Assembly: GCF_963966145.1 (NCBI RefSeq)
Contig: NC_091047.1
Span: 31,992,001 to 32,056,000 of the forward strand
DNA from: Tenebrio molitor
Taxonomy: Eukaryota; Arthropoda; Insecta; Coleoptera; Tenebrionidae
DNA: 64,000 nt
Direction of reading: 5' to 3'
Position numbers and translations under genes: made by a program. The notes under the pieces were generated by a model. The model was not told the origin of the DNA. It ran no database searches and saw only the letters and a list, made by a program, of their open reading frames with translations. Shown here piece by piece: positions 20,555-31,500 of the stretch. Numbering within the stretch: the first letter of the stretch is position 1; each line of letters starts with the position of its first letter.

Positions 20555-21185
20555 TTGTTTGTTCTTTTTTCTTACCTTCATGCACGTTCATTTGATAACA
20601 AAAGCCTCTGGTCGCACAACACATTGCCCATTTCTTGAAACCAAATCGTATTGGTTTGCTTCTGATGAACTACTTCAAATAGTGATGTCCGTAATTTCTA
20701 ACCATTTGCTCGTCTATACTGATTTCTTTACAAAAAAAATCCAAATTTGAATTGAAGTCATTTAGACGATCTAGCAAGGGCCTTATTTTGAATAATTTTT
20801 CTGGAGAATCTATTTTGATTAAGAGAATTATCGTTAAAATATATATTACGTTTTATTTCTAAAAAGCGATTTCTACTCGTACATTTGCTCACGATTTTCA
20901 CATCAATATCTTCGTCTTCGCACCAGTACATTCGTTCATGTCGTAGCGAATGATATCCAGTAAACAAAAGGACCTAATAAATTTTCGTAATCAATTGGTT
21001 GTCATATGAAAATCATGTTTGTCATTTTGTGTACCATAAGTTAACGATTGGTCGACAATGTATTGAAAGACTCGTCAAAAAATAGTTCAAACATTTCAAC
21101 TGGACTCTTTCCCTTCAAACTAGATATTATGTCTTGTTCCGTGTTGTGAAAGTTATCATCCGCTATAGGCATAGTGTATGCTGCA
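20555..21185 (-). pseudogene. piggyBac-type transposase fragment
   Basis: In three frames the minus strand shows SPVEMFELFFDESF, GYHSLRHERMYWCEDEDIDV, SRNRFLEIKRNIYFND, EISIDEQMVRNYGHHYLK (with frameshifts) and FGFKKWAMC. These are the start of the DDE_Tnp_1_7 domain, including the first catalytic Asp region (DEQM). The rest of the catalytic domain and the ends are missing. Several frameshifts and stops show long decay. Confidence 0.75.
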
Positions 21186-21734
21186 TCATGTTTCTTCCAC
21201 AAAGTTATAGGGAATGTCATGAAAAATGTGTGTTATTTGCACTACAATGGTTTTTTGATTTCGGCACAGTGTTTAGTTTACATTCACTAAACGGTATTGC
21301 CCATGAGCCCCATTCGGAGATCACGGTTTTCTCACGTCCAGGATTTTCCGCAATTATAATTTCATAAAAGCAACTGATTAAAATTGTTCAAAAAACATTA
21401 TTTATAGAAATAATTAAATATGTATGCAAAATATTTAACCACAAGCGAAAATAAAATCTGAAACTTAGATGTTGCCCGAATGCTGAAAAATTCGAACAGT
21501 GGACAACATTTTTTTTTTTGACGACCAGTAAACAACTACCAGAAAAACGTTGTTACCATGGCATGAGATAGAATGTTTAGAACCCGGACGCACACTAATG
21601 GCCAATTCAAACACAACCATTGATGCATAAAGACGGGAATGGGTTAGACAGTGGCGTAGCTTCAAGTAAACAACAGATTTCACATATTTATCAAAGACAT
21701 TACCAAATTTCACATATTTATCAAAGACCTTCAG
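21186..21734. other. No supported gene
   Basis: AT-rich sequence after the piggyBac remnant. A tandem duplication of about 28 bp with TTTCACATATTTATCAAAGA occurs twice between 21675 and 21730, at the border of the hemopexin-like frame. Confidence 0.4.
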
Positions 21735-22165
21735 GCGATGTTTTAATAGTTGTTAAAAATTTATATTATTTAATCGATTTTCCAAGTTATAATGTTAAAA
21801 GCGGATATAATGGTCAATCTATTGAAAATTTATGAATACCGAAAGAAAAAAGAATTGATGCAATATTTAGAACTTATTCTGGAAAAACATATATATTTTA
21901 TGATAAAGTCTTGTACATTGAGTTTGATGAGTGTTTGTTTAGATCAAAGAAAAATGGCCTTATTTCAGAATTATTTGCTGGAATACCTCCAAATATAAGC
22001 AGAGTATTCAGATATAGAAATTTATATTTCTTTAAAGATAAAATGTATTATGAATTTGATGATATTTCGAATACATTAGTTAAATCTGATAAATTTGACT
22101 TGACAGTTTTTGGATTTAAATGTGGTCTTGTCGATCAAATAATAAAACTAATTAATCGTCTGTGA
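21735..22165 (+). pseudogene. Hemopexin-repeat-like fragment
   Basis: Frames here read SGDVLIVVKNLYYLIDFPSY, a stop, then PKEKRIDAIFRTYSGKTYIF, LYIEFDECLFRSKK, FAGIPPNISRVFRYRNLYFF and KDKMYYEFDD. The recurring pattern (hydrophobic-D-A-hydrophobic-F, a YFF, a Y-x-F-D) is that of hemopexin blades, as in matrix metalloproteinase C-terminal domains. Two or three blades are present. At least one stop (about 21833) and a frameshift separate them. No protease domain or signal peptide is nearby, so it is a displaced fragment of a host gene or of another hemopexin-bearing gene. The origin is unresolved. Confidence 0.55.
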
Positions 22166-22625
22166 TTCACCTAAGGTATGCTACTCATTTTCATATGATT
22201 TTTCCCTAATAAATTATGGATATAACATGTGACTATTTAAAAAATCATTTAGGGTGGTCTATGAGATTTTTTTTGTTTTTGATGTTACTCTAGCCACATC
22301 ATTGATTTGAGTTTGATATAAATAATATTACGTTAATTACTCACTTTTTTGAACAGCACACAATGAGAATAGAGAGTTATTGCAAGTTCAAATGGCAACG
22401 AAACCTTGATAAGGGAACCTTATTTTGACAATTGCGCATGCGCAGAATGAAAAACGAATAGCGGAACTTTATTAAGGTTTAACGTGTGACTTTAATTAGG
22501 TTGTTATAAAGTCGACCTTATTTTCCTACCTTAACGTTAGAATTCTATAGCTTTATGCAATTTGACAACACGTCAAATAAAAATTTAAATTTTGATTGAC
22601 ATTAATTTATCGATCAAATATTAAA
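22166..22625. other. Upstream flank of Harbinger unit 2
   Basis: No gene seen. It contains paired ACCTTATTTT motifs (22426 and 22515) and GCGCATGCGC, possibly subterminal repeats of the Harbinger element. I could not match a terminal inverted repeat on the other side. Confidence 0.3.
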
Positions 22626-23667
22626 ATGAACATTAGAAAAAGATTAAGATTCACGAGTGACGACGATATAATTTTACTAAGAGAAACTGTATCCAAAAAT
22701 CCTCTGGAGAACCTAGAGAATTGGAAACATGTACAAATGGCAGTTGAAAAAATTACTACAAAAAATTTTACAATAAGATCTTTGAGGGAGCATTTGCAAC
22801 GAATGTTAGCAATTTGGAGGCAAAAAGATAAAATCGACAAGATAAGGTAAGTACGACCACCTGCCAAAGTAATTTCTTTAGCATGGTAAAAATCAGATCA
22901 AAATGAGTACGTTATATTCGTATAATTTAAGATCCGGAACGGAGGATGTATATTTTGAAAAGGACCATTTGTTGCAAGAAATCGAGGATTTGTATAAAAA
23001 TTTAGGCCCATCATCAAACAAAAAGAAACGTAAAGAATTATCATCTGAAGAAATTAGCAATAAAATAGGAAAAGACATGAGGGATCGTATCGCATTTGAA
23101 TTTTATTGTACTGAATTAGAAGAATCTCATACCATTAACAACGGTGATGAGAATGAGAATGTTAATGCAGAAAATAATTTCACCGCTGAACTACATGAAA
23201 TAGACGCTGGGGTGAATTTTACTCAAAATCCTATTAATTTAATAGAAGATAATAGATGTATAAATTCTAATGCCCATACCACTAAATGCCAAGAATCAAC
23301 ATTTGAAACACATAATGAAACATCAAGAATTCCAACTAAAATACTTGGTCCAAACAGGAAAAGAAAAAACAGAAACAATTATTTGAAGAAAAATGCGTTG
23401 GAATATTTAAACGATAAAGGTGAACGGGAACATAAGTTGCGATCTAAAGAGTTAGAACTGGAAGAGCGAAAATTACTGTTGGCTGAAAGAAAATTAAATT
23501 TGGAGGAAAGGCGCTTAAATTTCGACATTGAACAAAAGACAGAAGATAGGAAACTTTTGAATGATGTATTAGAAAGTCAACTCAAAATTATACAAGTGCT
23601 TTCAAATCAGTTAAATTGTTTTGGAAAATTCTATTCGAATTCAAGTGATCATCAGAGTTCACAGTAG
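22626..23667 (+). CDS. Myb/SANT-like accessory protein of Harbinger unit 2
   Basis: Exon 1 (22626-22846) encodes a compact DNA-binding domain starting RKRLRFTSDDDIILLRETV, with Trp in ENWKHVQMAVEK and AIWRQKDKIDK. It ends at AAG/GTAAGTACG. Exon 2 starts at 22932 after TTTAAG and continues in phase (IRSGTEDVYFEKDHLLQEIE). The C-terminal 90 residues form a charged coiled coil (LRSKELELEERKLLLAERKL) for self-association. Both exons are open, giving about 320 residues. It lies tail to tail with the transposase at 23729, 61 bp apart: a clean two-gene Harbinger unit. A relative lies at 1-178. Confidence 0.75.
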
Positions 23668-23728
23668 TTTAATTAAAAAATACTTTTCACATTTACAATA
23701 AAATTAAATAATTTTTATTTCAACTTTT

Positions 23729-24820
23729 TTAACCCAAATACACCTCTAATGGTGGAGGTACTATGTCAAAATATTGTGAAGTTTCACTGCCATACAAACA
23801 TGTATGACAGTTTGTTAGCAAAACAGCAATTTTATACATTGTTTCAACTTCTTGCAATAAAAGTTTCTGATTCTTTTTAAAGTCTACGAACGCGAATTGA
23901 CTAGCCACCTTTTGAAACCCCCATTCGACAGCTATTCTCAGAACCTTCATAGAATTGTTAAAGTTTCTTTGAATCTGAAGCAAATTTCCTCCAGTATATG
24001 GACCAAGAAGCAACTCTCTGATACCATAAGCTGCGTCTCCATATAATACATAACTTTCATGTTGAAAACGAGCTACTTCTACCAGTTCTTGGTATAAATT
24101 TGACTCTCTGAACATACCAGCATCATGTCTTCTACCTGGCCAAGCACCTTTAAGATTAACAATGAGTCCATCAGGACATAAAACAGATTGGTATTTTACA
24201 CAGTGACATCTCTTGTGTCCAGAGTAGTATTGATCTTGGTCCACTGAAGGTCGACAAATTTGTCTAGCGGTTCCATCTATGAAACCCCAGCAATTAGGCA
24301 CTGCTGCTCCCTTTTCGTGAATTGCAACTGCATACTGCCTTAATCTGTTATGATTCAACCACTGCAGATTGTTTAAATTTTCTAGTAATACACCTTTATT
24401 TGCTAAAATAATGTTGGCCGTATGTGATGCAATTTGCGATAAGGACTGCGAAGACAAATGGAATAGAGTCGTTAGGTCTTGCCAACGATTTGGATACGCT
24501 AAGCGTCTTAATAAAATTGCCAAAGCTGTTGTCCCTTCGACGACATTCCTACTTTCGGTTCTTATAAGATTTGGAATTTCCAACAGTCTGGCCAGTATTG
24601 GAATATCTTGTTTTTCAAATCTAAAATTTCCTTTAGCTTCTTCATTACTAATTTCATTGAGATTAAAACGTAGATTGGGGTGTTGTCCAATTCCACGATT
24701 CAGGATAATATGTAATATAGCATTCTCAACATCTTGATGATCACCCCCACCCAATATTATTGCTTCCAAAACTTGTTCCATTTGAAACTTTAAATTCACA
24801 AATATTATTTTTACTGTCAT
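23729..24820 (-). CDS. HARBI1-like transposase of Harbinger unit 2
   Basis: A 363-residue DDE_Tnp_4 nuclease with Asp in WGFIDGTARQI (about 181), Asp in WPGRRHDAGMF (about 235) and Glu in AVEWGFQKVA (about 299). The segment QDQYYSGHKRCHCVKYQSV before the second Asp is typical of this PIF/Harbinger branch. The frame is uninterrupted. The start could be the first Met or MEQVLEAIILGG at residue 14, which fits better with the conserved region. Divergence from Harbinger elements 1, 3 and 4 is high, so this is a separate family. Confidence 0.88.
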   Translation of the reverse strand: MTVKIIFVNLKFQMEQVLEAIILGGGDHQDVENAILHIILNRGIGQHPNLRFNLNEISNEEAKGNFRFEKQDIPILARLLEIPNLIRTESRNVVEGTTALAILLRRLAYPNRWQDLTTLFHLSSQSLSQIASHTANIILANKGVLLENLNNLQWLNHNRLRQYAVAIHEKGAAVPNCWGFIDGTARQICRPSVDQDQYYSGHKRCHCVKYQSVLCPDGLIVNLKGAWPGRRHDAGMFRESNLYQELVEVARFQHESYVLYGDAAYGIRELLLGPYTGGNLLQIQRNFNNSMKVLRIAVEWGFQKVASQFAFVDFKKNQKLLLQEVETMYKIAVLLTNCHTCLYGSETSQYFDIVPPPLEVYLG

Positions 24821-25077
24821 ACAGTTTATCTATTTACGTCAGTTCAACGATCAAAGTAACAAATGTACAAATAGCATATTACTCTAATATATTTTTGCAA
24901 TAAATACCATTTAGAACAACGCTATTTTGTCAACCTTACCCATATTAACGTCCACCGTAATAGGGTACACGTTAATTACCGTGCGTTGCAATAAGTCTCT
25001 AATAATACACATATTTTTTGTATATACAAGTACCTTTTATTCTTCGATAAATTTAATCACATATTTGGTGCGATTCT

Positions 25078-25210
25078 GTTTTAAAATTTACCAATATTGC
25101 TATATAACAAGGTTGTGGTTGCTATGATATGAAGCTGTTGATTGGTTGGATCTATGCAAAATCAATGTTGTTCAATAACAATATTGCTAAATTTTGAAAC
25201 AGAATCGCAC
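25078..25210. mobile_element. Small foldback MITE
   Basis: GTGCGATTCTGTTTTAAAAT at the left is mirrored by AATTTTGAAACAGAATCGCAC at the right, with a second inverted pair (CAATATTG) inside. 133 bp, non-coding; target duplication not resolved. Confidence 0.7.
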
Positions 25211-25227
25211 TAATTATATCCCAAGTG

Positions 25228-25425
25228 CAAAATTTTTTATCGGAAAATTTTTTGCTAATGAACGAAAACATCCACAAATGAGGTCAGAAGACCAATTATT
25301 ATCAAATAAGAGCACGAGACGAAGTCGAGGGCTTTTATTTGATAATAATTGGTCTTCTGACCGAATAATTTATGGATGTTTGAAGTCATTAGCAAAAAAT
25401 TATCCGATATTAAAATTTTACACGA
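25228..25425. repeat. Long hairpin next to the MITE
   Basis: GTCAGAAGACCAATTATTAT (25283) is perfectly inverted at 25375, around a loop containing CACGAGACGAAGTCGAGG. Outer arms (AAAATTTTTTATCGG) extend the stem to nearly 200 bp. Confidence 0.75.
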
Positions 25426-25541
25426 GGGGTATACAGCTGATTATTTCCTGAATAGAATGAAAACAAACGCATTATTTCCAATCCTTTTTTATTTTTTTTC
25501 GGATTATTGCACAGTGTGCCTTTTAGAGAAATTTTATCGGG

Positions 25542-26215
25542 TCATTTTTTGTTTTCTCGTTTTGATTGGTCAATATTTGTCACGCAATTGGTTGCTAGAC
25601 ACATGAAGGAAATAATCAAGTGAATAATCTCCTTATTACATTTTCGGAGATACAGAGGCACCACACACCAAAGAAAACCAATGAATTTTAACTCCTCTCT
25701 CTCCAAGTCGGCTTCATTGAGTACAAAATTTTCTTTAGTATCAAAAAATGGGTGAGCGTTCTCATTTAATTTCTGCATACATTTTTGATAAATATTAATA
25801 AATAATTTCTTGGCGATTTTCCATTTGTTGAGCAGGTCAGGATGCTCGGCTAAAGCTTGGAATTTGGCTTCGTAGGATCCCTTTTTATGGGAAAGGCATT
25901 CATCCCTGATGAAACACATGAAACTTCTGACACTAAGAAGTTTATTGGTTAATAATATTTTATAGCTTGCTGTACACTAAAAAAAAACAATGACAATTTT
26001 TTTTTTTAATAATGAAAATTACGTTAACTTACCAGTTGGTCTTTTAAACTTTCTTTCTCCGATGCAAATGCATCTTGCAATTCTTTAATTTTTGATTGAT
26101 GTTTAAGTTCTTGTATTTTGAACTCTTGTTCTTTATTTTGTATCATAAATAACAAAATACATTGTTGTTCCTCTGACAACTTGTCCCTGAGCGACTGCGG
26201 TATGTTGGAGAAATC
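25542..26215 (-). CDS. Unknown spliced gene fragment
   Basis: A middle exon (26033-26215) reads DFSNIPQSLRDKLSEEQQ then a coiled coil (KEQEFKIQELKHQSKIKELQ). It has a good acceptor (TTCAG) and donor (CTG/GTAAGTTAAC). A second open stretch (25542-25969) follows TGTACAG and encodes LLTNKLLSVRSFMCFIRDEC, EAKFQALAEHPDLLNKWKIA and a region ending in ...VVPLYLRKCN. Straight joining of the exons does not keep phase, so a frameshift or another splice site is needed. I do not recognise the protein. It could be an accessory protein of Harbinger unit 3, which starts about 240 bp away on the other strand. Confidence 0.4.
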
Positions 26216-26456
26216 CTGAAAAAACTTTATATTATTTGTGGTTATTTATGAATCAATAATGTACCATTAAAGAACGAAAAATCCTTACCTACCTACTCAA
26301 GTCAGCTGGGGTGCGTTCGGAAATGTGCTGTAGGAATAGGTAATGGTAAGGTAATGGCACACCCAAGGATTATGACGTCACTGAGGAGATGTGCCGCGGC
26401 AACATCACATTTGTGAACGGTTTGTTGCAATTTTGTAGTACTGGTAGGAGTGGGAG

Positions 26457-27703
26457 TTGTTCTATGGTTTGTGGTTATCTACAATTGTACATACGAATAA
26501 AAAAGACTTTATTTTAAATTTAGCATCTGAAAGCGAAGAAGAAAGTAGTAATGATGATAAAGAAATAATAACAACTGTCATTGTGAGAAAAAAATACAAA
26601 ACGAAACCTGCAAGAGTGCAGAACTATTTAGACACTGTGTCCAGTTACAGTGCAAAACAATTCCAGCAACACTTTCGTATTACAATAGATATATATGAAA
26701 CGTTATTAAATGTTATAGGTCTTCAGTTGGAACGAAAAAATAATAGAGCCAGAAATACCATCAATGTTGAGACACACATTTTATCAGTACTCTGGCTTCT
26801 TGCTACACCGAACTCTTATAGGTGGCCAACACTGCAAATTTGTAACACACACACAACATAACTGCATCCTGACTTTAGGTCTGTTGGTGATCGGTTTGAT
26901 CTTGGCAAATCTTCACTATCAAGCTCGTTTATGAGAGTTGTGAAAGTGGTATGTGACTTAGCTCCTCGCATTATCAAATGGCCATCGGAGGAGCAGATAG
27001 AGGAAACTAAAACAAAGATTAGGAACATGGCAGGATTGCCAAATGTAATTGGATGTGTTGATGGTACTTATGTAGAAATTAAAGCACCAAAAGAGGATGC
27101 ACAGTCATATATCACTCGAAAAAGCAATTACGCAATTACTTTACAAGGCACATGTGACGCTGAAATGAAGTTCATCGACGTGTTTGTAGGATTTCCTGGC
27201 TCAGTGCATGATAATAGAATATTTGGAAATTCTGATCTGTACTTAAATGTGCAAAATGACATGCGTGAGTACTTTCCACAAAATGAATATATTAGTATTG
27301 GAGATAAAGCATATCCAATTCTTAGTTGGTGTATTCCACCATAATTATGTTAATTGGGGAAATATGACACCTCAAAAAAACCATTTCGACAGTAGGTATA
27401 TTATTATCTAAAACACGACAAACAATAGTACGAACCTTTGCCCTTCTCTTTGGCAGGTTTAGACGATTAAAGTTTTTAGATATGAATAGGACAGATTGTA
27501 TTCCGGGAACAGTGTTGGCTGCTTGTGTATTACACAACATATGTCTTGATGGCAACGACTTAGAAGTACAACATTATATTAAAAAGGGTTTAAACCATGT
27601 TCAACAAAATGATGAATTGGAACCCGAAAGACAAGTGGAAGAACCTGAAGGACGTGACAAAAGAGATCATCTGTGCGATTTATTATTCCAACAGCAACAA
27701 TAA
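26457..27703 (+). pseudogene. HARBI1-like transposase of Harbinger unit 3, inactivated
   Basis: N-terminal part 26515-26820 (YSAKQFQQHFRITIDIYETL), then after a deletion the catalytic part: Asp in VIGCVDGTYVEI, Asp in GFPGSVHDNRIFGNSDLY and GDKAYPILSWCIPP. After a stop at 27344 the frame resumes as VRTFALLFGRFRRLKFLDM and VLAACVLHNICL. At the place of the usual catalytic Glu (V-E-R-x-F-x-L-L) the sequence has V-R-T. Stops, a deletion near 26820 and this change make it inactive. Confidence 0.78.
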
Positions 27704-28276
27704 CATTTTATTTTATCTTATTATATGGATCATAATTAACAGGTAATAGTTATTTATTATACAAGACGATAAAATTCAACTTTATCTTTGAGAGCGTTAT
27801 GCTGCCTGGCCTATTTTCTAGATTTGGTTTAAATGGTTGTATTATTTTATTTGTGAACTAACGTTTTTAGTCTGAGAAAGTAAGTGCATGTTCTTTGTGG
27901 CCGAAATAGTTAAATTGTGAATTTGTATTTAGATGTAGTTTTGAATAAAACATTTCTTAAACATGAATAATTGTTATTGCGATTGTTACTTTTGTTTTTC
28001 CAATAGCAACACCTAACCGGCGTCCGGCCGTTTTTTGCGTTTTCCCGGATTCAAACTGATGACGGTAAGTATCGCAATTTGACACAGGATGAAATAAAAT
28101 AATATACGATATATTTATGTAATTCAAACGTAGGTCTTTATTCTCTTCATTTATAACATTGTAATAGTTATTTTCACAATTAGTGGGAGTTTCCTGTAAT
28201 ATGCTTTCGCCCACGTGTTATGTACAAAATTTTATCTAAGACCGCCCCGAATTTAAAAAAAAAGGTAAATCTTATA
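27704..28276. other. No supported gene
   Basis: AT-rich DNA between Harbinger unit 3 and mariner copy B. No motif-bearing frame; no paired inverted ends found. Confidence 0.4.
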
Positions 28277-29882
28277 TACCCCCTGTCCGTTCTCAAACTC
28301 GAACATAGGCAATTAACATTGAATTGAACGTTTTTGCTGATTCCTGCTCGCCAATTGAACTTACAGGTAAGGTAATGGTATCAATAGAAAGATAAAATTG
28401 TTGCGCTTGAAATGGTACCAGTAATAAGATTAAAGGTGCTATTTTTACTTTAATATGCTAATTTAAAACTTGGCGATTTTTAAATATGACATGCCATGAT
28501 TTTCAAATTTGACAGCATTTGTCAAAAAATTTGAAATTTGTTGGTTTAAGTCAAACGAAAAATGAATTGTTACTCCAATGAAGAACGAATTTTTATGGTA
28601 AAAACCTTTTACAGTGGCGTTAGTTTGCGGAGAGTTAGAGATTTGTTTGCCGTCAAGTTTCATACCAGACCTATACCTTCTGTTAGTACTATTCACAAAT
28701 CTGTACAAAAATTTGAAAGATGTGCAAATATTTCTTAAGAATCAGAAGCTAGTGGTGCTAAGTAATAATATTTTGTATTGGTAAGAGAAAATATTCAAAA
28801 ACAATAATTATATCGCAGGAAATAGACAAATAGTTGACCGTACAGAAGAACGTGTTTTGGCGATGGTAAATTTGGACCCAACATCCAGTTTAAGGCAAAT
28901 TTCCCTTGAAGTAGGTTTATGCAAATCGCGGATACAGACTATCCTCAGAAAATATAAATATCATCCCTACAAGGCACAGTGCCATCAAGAGATATTTGCT
29001 GTTGACGAAGAAAGTAGGAGTGCCTTCTGTTATGAAATGCAAGAGCGTGCTAACAATGATCGTCGCTTTCTGTCAGCAATTTGCTTTACAGACGAATGCA
29101 CTTTTACGTTAAATAACGAACCAAATGTTCAAAACACGCGATATTGGGCTCAGGAAAACCCTAGAGTTAATATTTCTACTCGAACTCAGTATCCTCAAAA
29201 AATTAATTCTGGGCTGGGATTTTTAATAACAATATTATTGGTCCATTTGAAATAGAGGGAAATTTAAATTCAGCAACTTATTTAGATTTATTAGTAACTA
29301 AGGTAGGACCTGCATTGGAAGAAGTTGCAAGAGAAAATCAGGAAATCTGGTTCCAACAAGATGGCTGTCCCGCGCATTTCGGCCTAGGAGTTAGAAATTT
29401 TTTAAATGATTCATTTCCAAATTGTTGGATTGGTAGAGGTGGTGCTATAAATTGGCCAGCAAGATCTCCTGATTTAGCACCTTGCGACTTTTTCTTGTGG
29501 GGCCACCTTAAAAGCAAAATTTACAAAAGACGCCACCCAGATACGAGTATTAATTCTTTGAGAGAAGCAATAACTGCCGAGTGCGCGTTAATTACTGAAA
29601 GGCAGTTGGCTAATGTAAGAAATGCTTTTTATAACAGATGGGGTATTGCTTATTTCAAAACGGGGGGTTATTTGAATATTTATTGTAATTTTACCTTTTT
29701 CTTTAGTTTCTTTGCTTTTTTTTTATTAAGAATGTTATAATAAAAACTGCTTTTAAAATGTTAATTACTTTATTATTATTAATTCTTTAATGTGTGATGT
29801 ATAAAAATAATAGCATAATGCCTATAAACTGAATGCACAATGTTAATTGCCTATGTTCGACTTTGAGAATGGACACCCGGTA
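28277..29882 (+). mobile_element. DD41D mariner copy B
   Basis: Left TACCCCCTGTCC and right GGACACCCGGTA are inverted, continuing with CTCAAACTCGAACATAGGCA and its inverse, and TA lies on each side. 1,606 bp. Same family as copy A. Confidence 0.9.
28562..29680 (+). pseudogene. DD41D mariner (rosa-like) transposase
   Basis: An N-terminal DUF4817-like HTH (MNCYSNEERIFMVKTFYSGV) is separated by stops near 28735 from the second HTH (SLRQISLEVGLCKSRIQTIL) and HPYK. Catalytic Asp residues: CFTDECTF, FQQDGCPAHFG, and LAPCDFFLWG; 41 residues lie between the last two, the DD41D signature known from the rosa group. A frameshift near 29245 divides the catalytic domain. It ends with FYNRWGIAYFKTGGY. Inactive but the best guide to copy A. 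Confidence 0.85.
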
Positions 29883-30251
29883 TATGTTAATCAAACGTAA
29901 GTCTTTAATCTCTTCATTGTAGTAAACAAATACATAAAATATGATATTCAAACATAACTCTATTGTCTTCATTTATAAAATCACAAAGAAAATGCACTTA
30001 AGGTTAATGACATTATTTCTTAGGAACGTTAGTGAGCTTTATATTTTGTAGACAAGTCCTGTTGGACATACTGTCAACAGAAGAGGGTGTCGAAAGTGGG
30101 TTTCGTTGACCTCCAGAAAGCCTCAAAGTGGGCTAAAAAGACTAATGAAGTAATGACATGAAAAATAACTACATAACTGTAGTTATAAAACGATTGTATT
30201 GACAAGATAGTTATATAAAATTAAGATTTGCATACATACATAAATGTACCC
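29883..30251. other. No supported gene
   Basis: AT-rich; repeats AATCAAACGTAAGTCTTTAAT found near 28130 in similar form, hinting at a local duplicate flanking mariner copy B. Confidence 0.35.
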
Positions 30252-30865
30252 TTACTTTCCAATACGGTCAATCAACTTGTTCATTTTTTCGGAAAAATCT
30301 TGAATCGCGTTGTTGCGACATTCAATCAGTTCTTCATGTCGCTCTTGTTTATTCCGTTCTTTTCTTTGACTATTCTCCGTCACCTCGCGCATGAATTTGA
30401 CAACAACGTCTTCTTTTTTTCCTTTAACGTATGTTTCGGTGGTGGTTCTTCATTATCAGCGTCATCTTCCAAAACATTAAATGTACTTACTGATGTAGAA
30501 GGGGTAACTCCCTTCAGCGATGAAACAGTGGATACGGGTTTGACGCTGTCCCCCGGTCACCCATATTGTCTGATTTCTTGACGTACCTCTTTTTGAGGTA
30601 CTGCCACCGGTCGCGCATAACTGAAATTAAAGTTATTATTTGTTTTCAGTTGCGCTGCCACCTTTCCCCATACTACGTCATTATTGAGTGCAGTTGACTT
30701 GAACTGTGAGTCAAAGTTTTTCCTAAGTTCGATCAGGGGCAAGGTAGCTTGCCGGGACCAATGTTTGTCACTATTCGTCTCTTTTATAATTTGCACATCT
30801 GCCGTTGCTACTTCTTCCTCTGTTGCTGGTCGTAAAATTGTATTTGGAAAATTTTCCAGCAACAT
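30252..30865 (-). pseudogene. Trihelix Myb/SANT-like protein with C-terminal coiled coil
   Basis: The 30557-30865 frame contains HWSRQATLPLIELRKNFDSQ and NNDVVWGKVAAQL. After a one-base shift comes RDRWQYLKKRYVKKSDNMG, completing a trihelix domain. Another shift leads to a charged helix (ERNKQERHEELIECRNNAIQ) ending DRIGK-stop at 30252. This architecture is shared by Harbinger accessory proteins and by some host MADF/trihelix proteins. No transposase lies next to it. Confidence 0.6.
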
Positions 30866-31467
30866 TTATCGGATCTTGCCAGAAATAGTGATGAAGTCTG
30901 TGGTACCATCTAGAAAAAGTAAAGTTGTCCGTTTTTGGCATTAAAAAACCTAAATTTATTCTATGTGTTTGTTAATGCAATGTAAAACGTTATTGTCAAT
31001 CCAAAAACACACGAAACTAGTCGGACATCAAACGTTGAAGGCACCACGGGTGTTTAATGATACCTTCATAACTATAACATGCTACGTACCGTTTAAATTT
31101 TGCACGCAGACTTCGTTTTTATTCAGTAGGGGTTGTCCATTTACTAGCAGAAACACGTAACTTTCCATTTTTATTCTTAAGTCACACGGTTACAGCACTA
31201 CAGCCAGTTCCACTTGCAGCCACTTACACTTAGCGTCTAACACTAACAGGAACAGTTTTACAAGAAAAACGGCTACTCGCGACTCGCCACTGCACACTTG
31301 CACGCTTTGAAAGATAATGCAAATTAGCAAACGGAAACGACAAACAACTCAAAACTCAACGAAACTCAAAGGAGAAATGACAATTTTCAATTTTGTATTG
31401 CTACATGTACTATTCCGGACACGGAATCTTGGCCACGACTGACATTAACTGACAAATATGTGTGAAC
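30866..31467. other. No supported gene; one mariner-like terminal repeat
   Basis: Non-coding. A terminal-repeat-like sequence CTATTCCGGACACGGAATCT starts at 31410 after TA; its inverse lies at 45534-45553. The R1 target site GTGTGAAC ends at 31467. Confidence 0.45.
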
Positions 31468-31500
31468 TTTTTTTTTTTTTGGGAGGAGGGGGAAATACGT

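Noticed and set aside
21735..22165. Endogenous viral gene
   Set aside because: Some viruses carry hemopexin-like domains, but nothing next to this fragment supports a viral insertion.
22903..23667. Independent gene starting at ATG 22903
   Set aside because: The frame joins exon 1 at 22626 through a good donor and acceptor in phase, so 22903-22931 is intron sequence.
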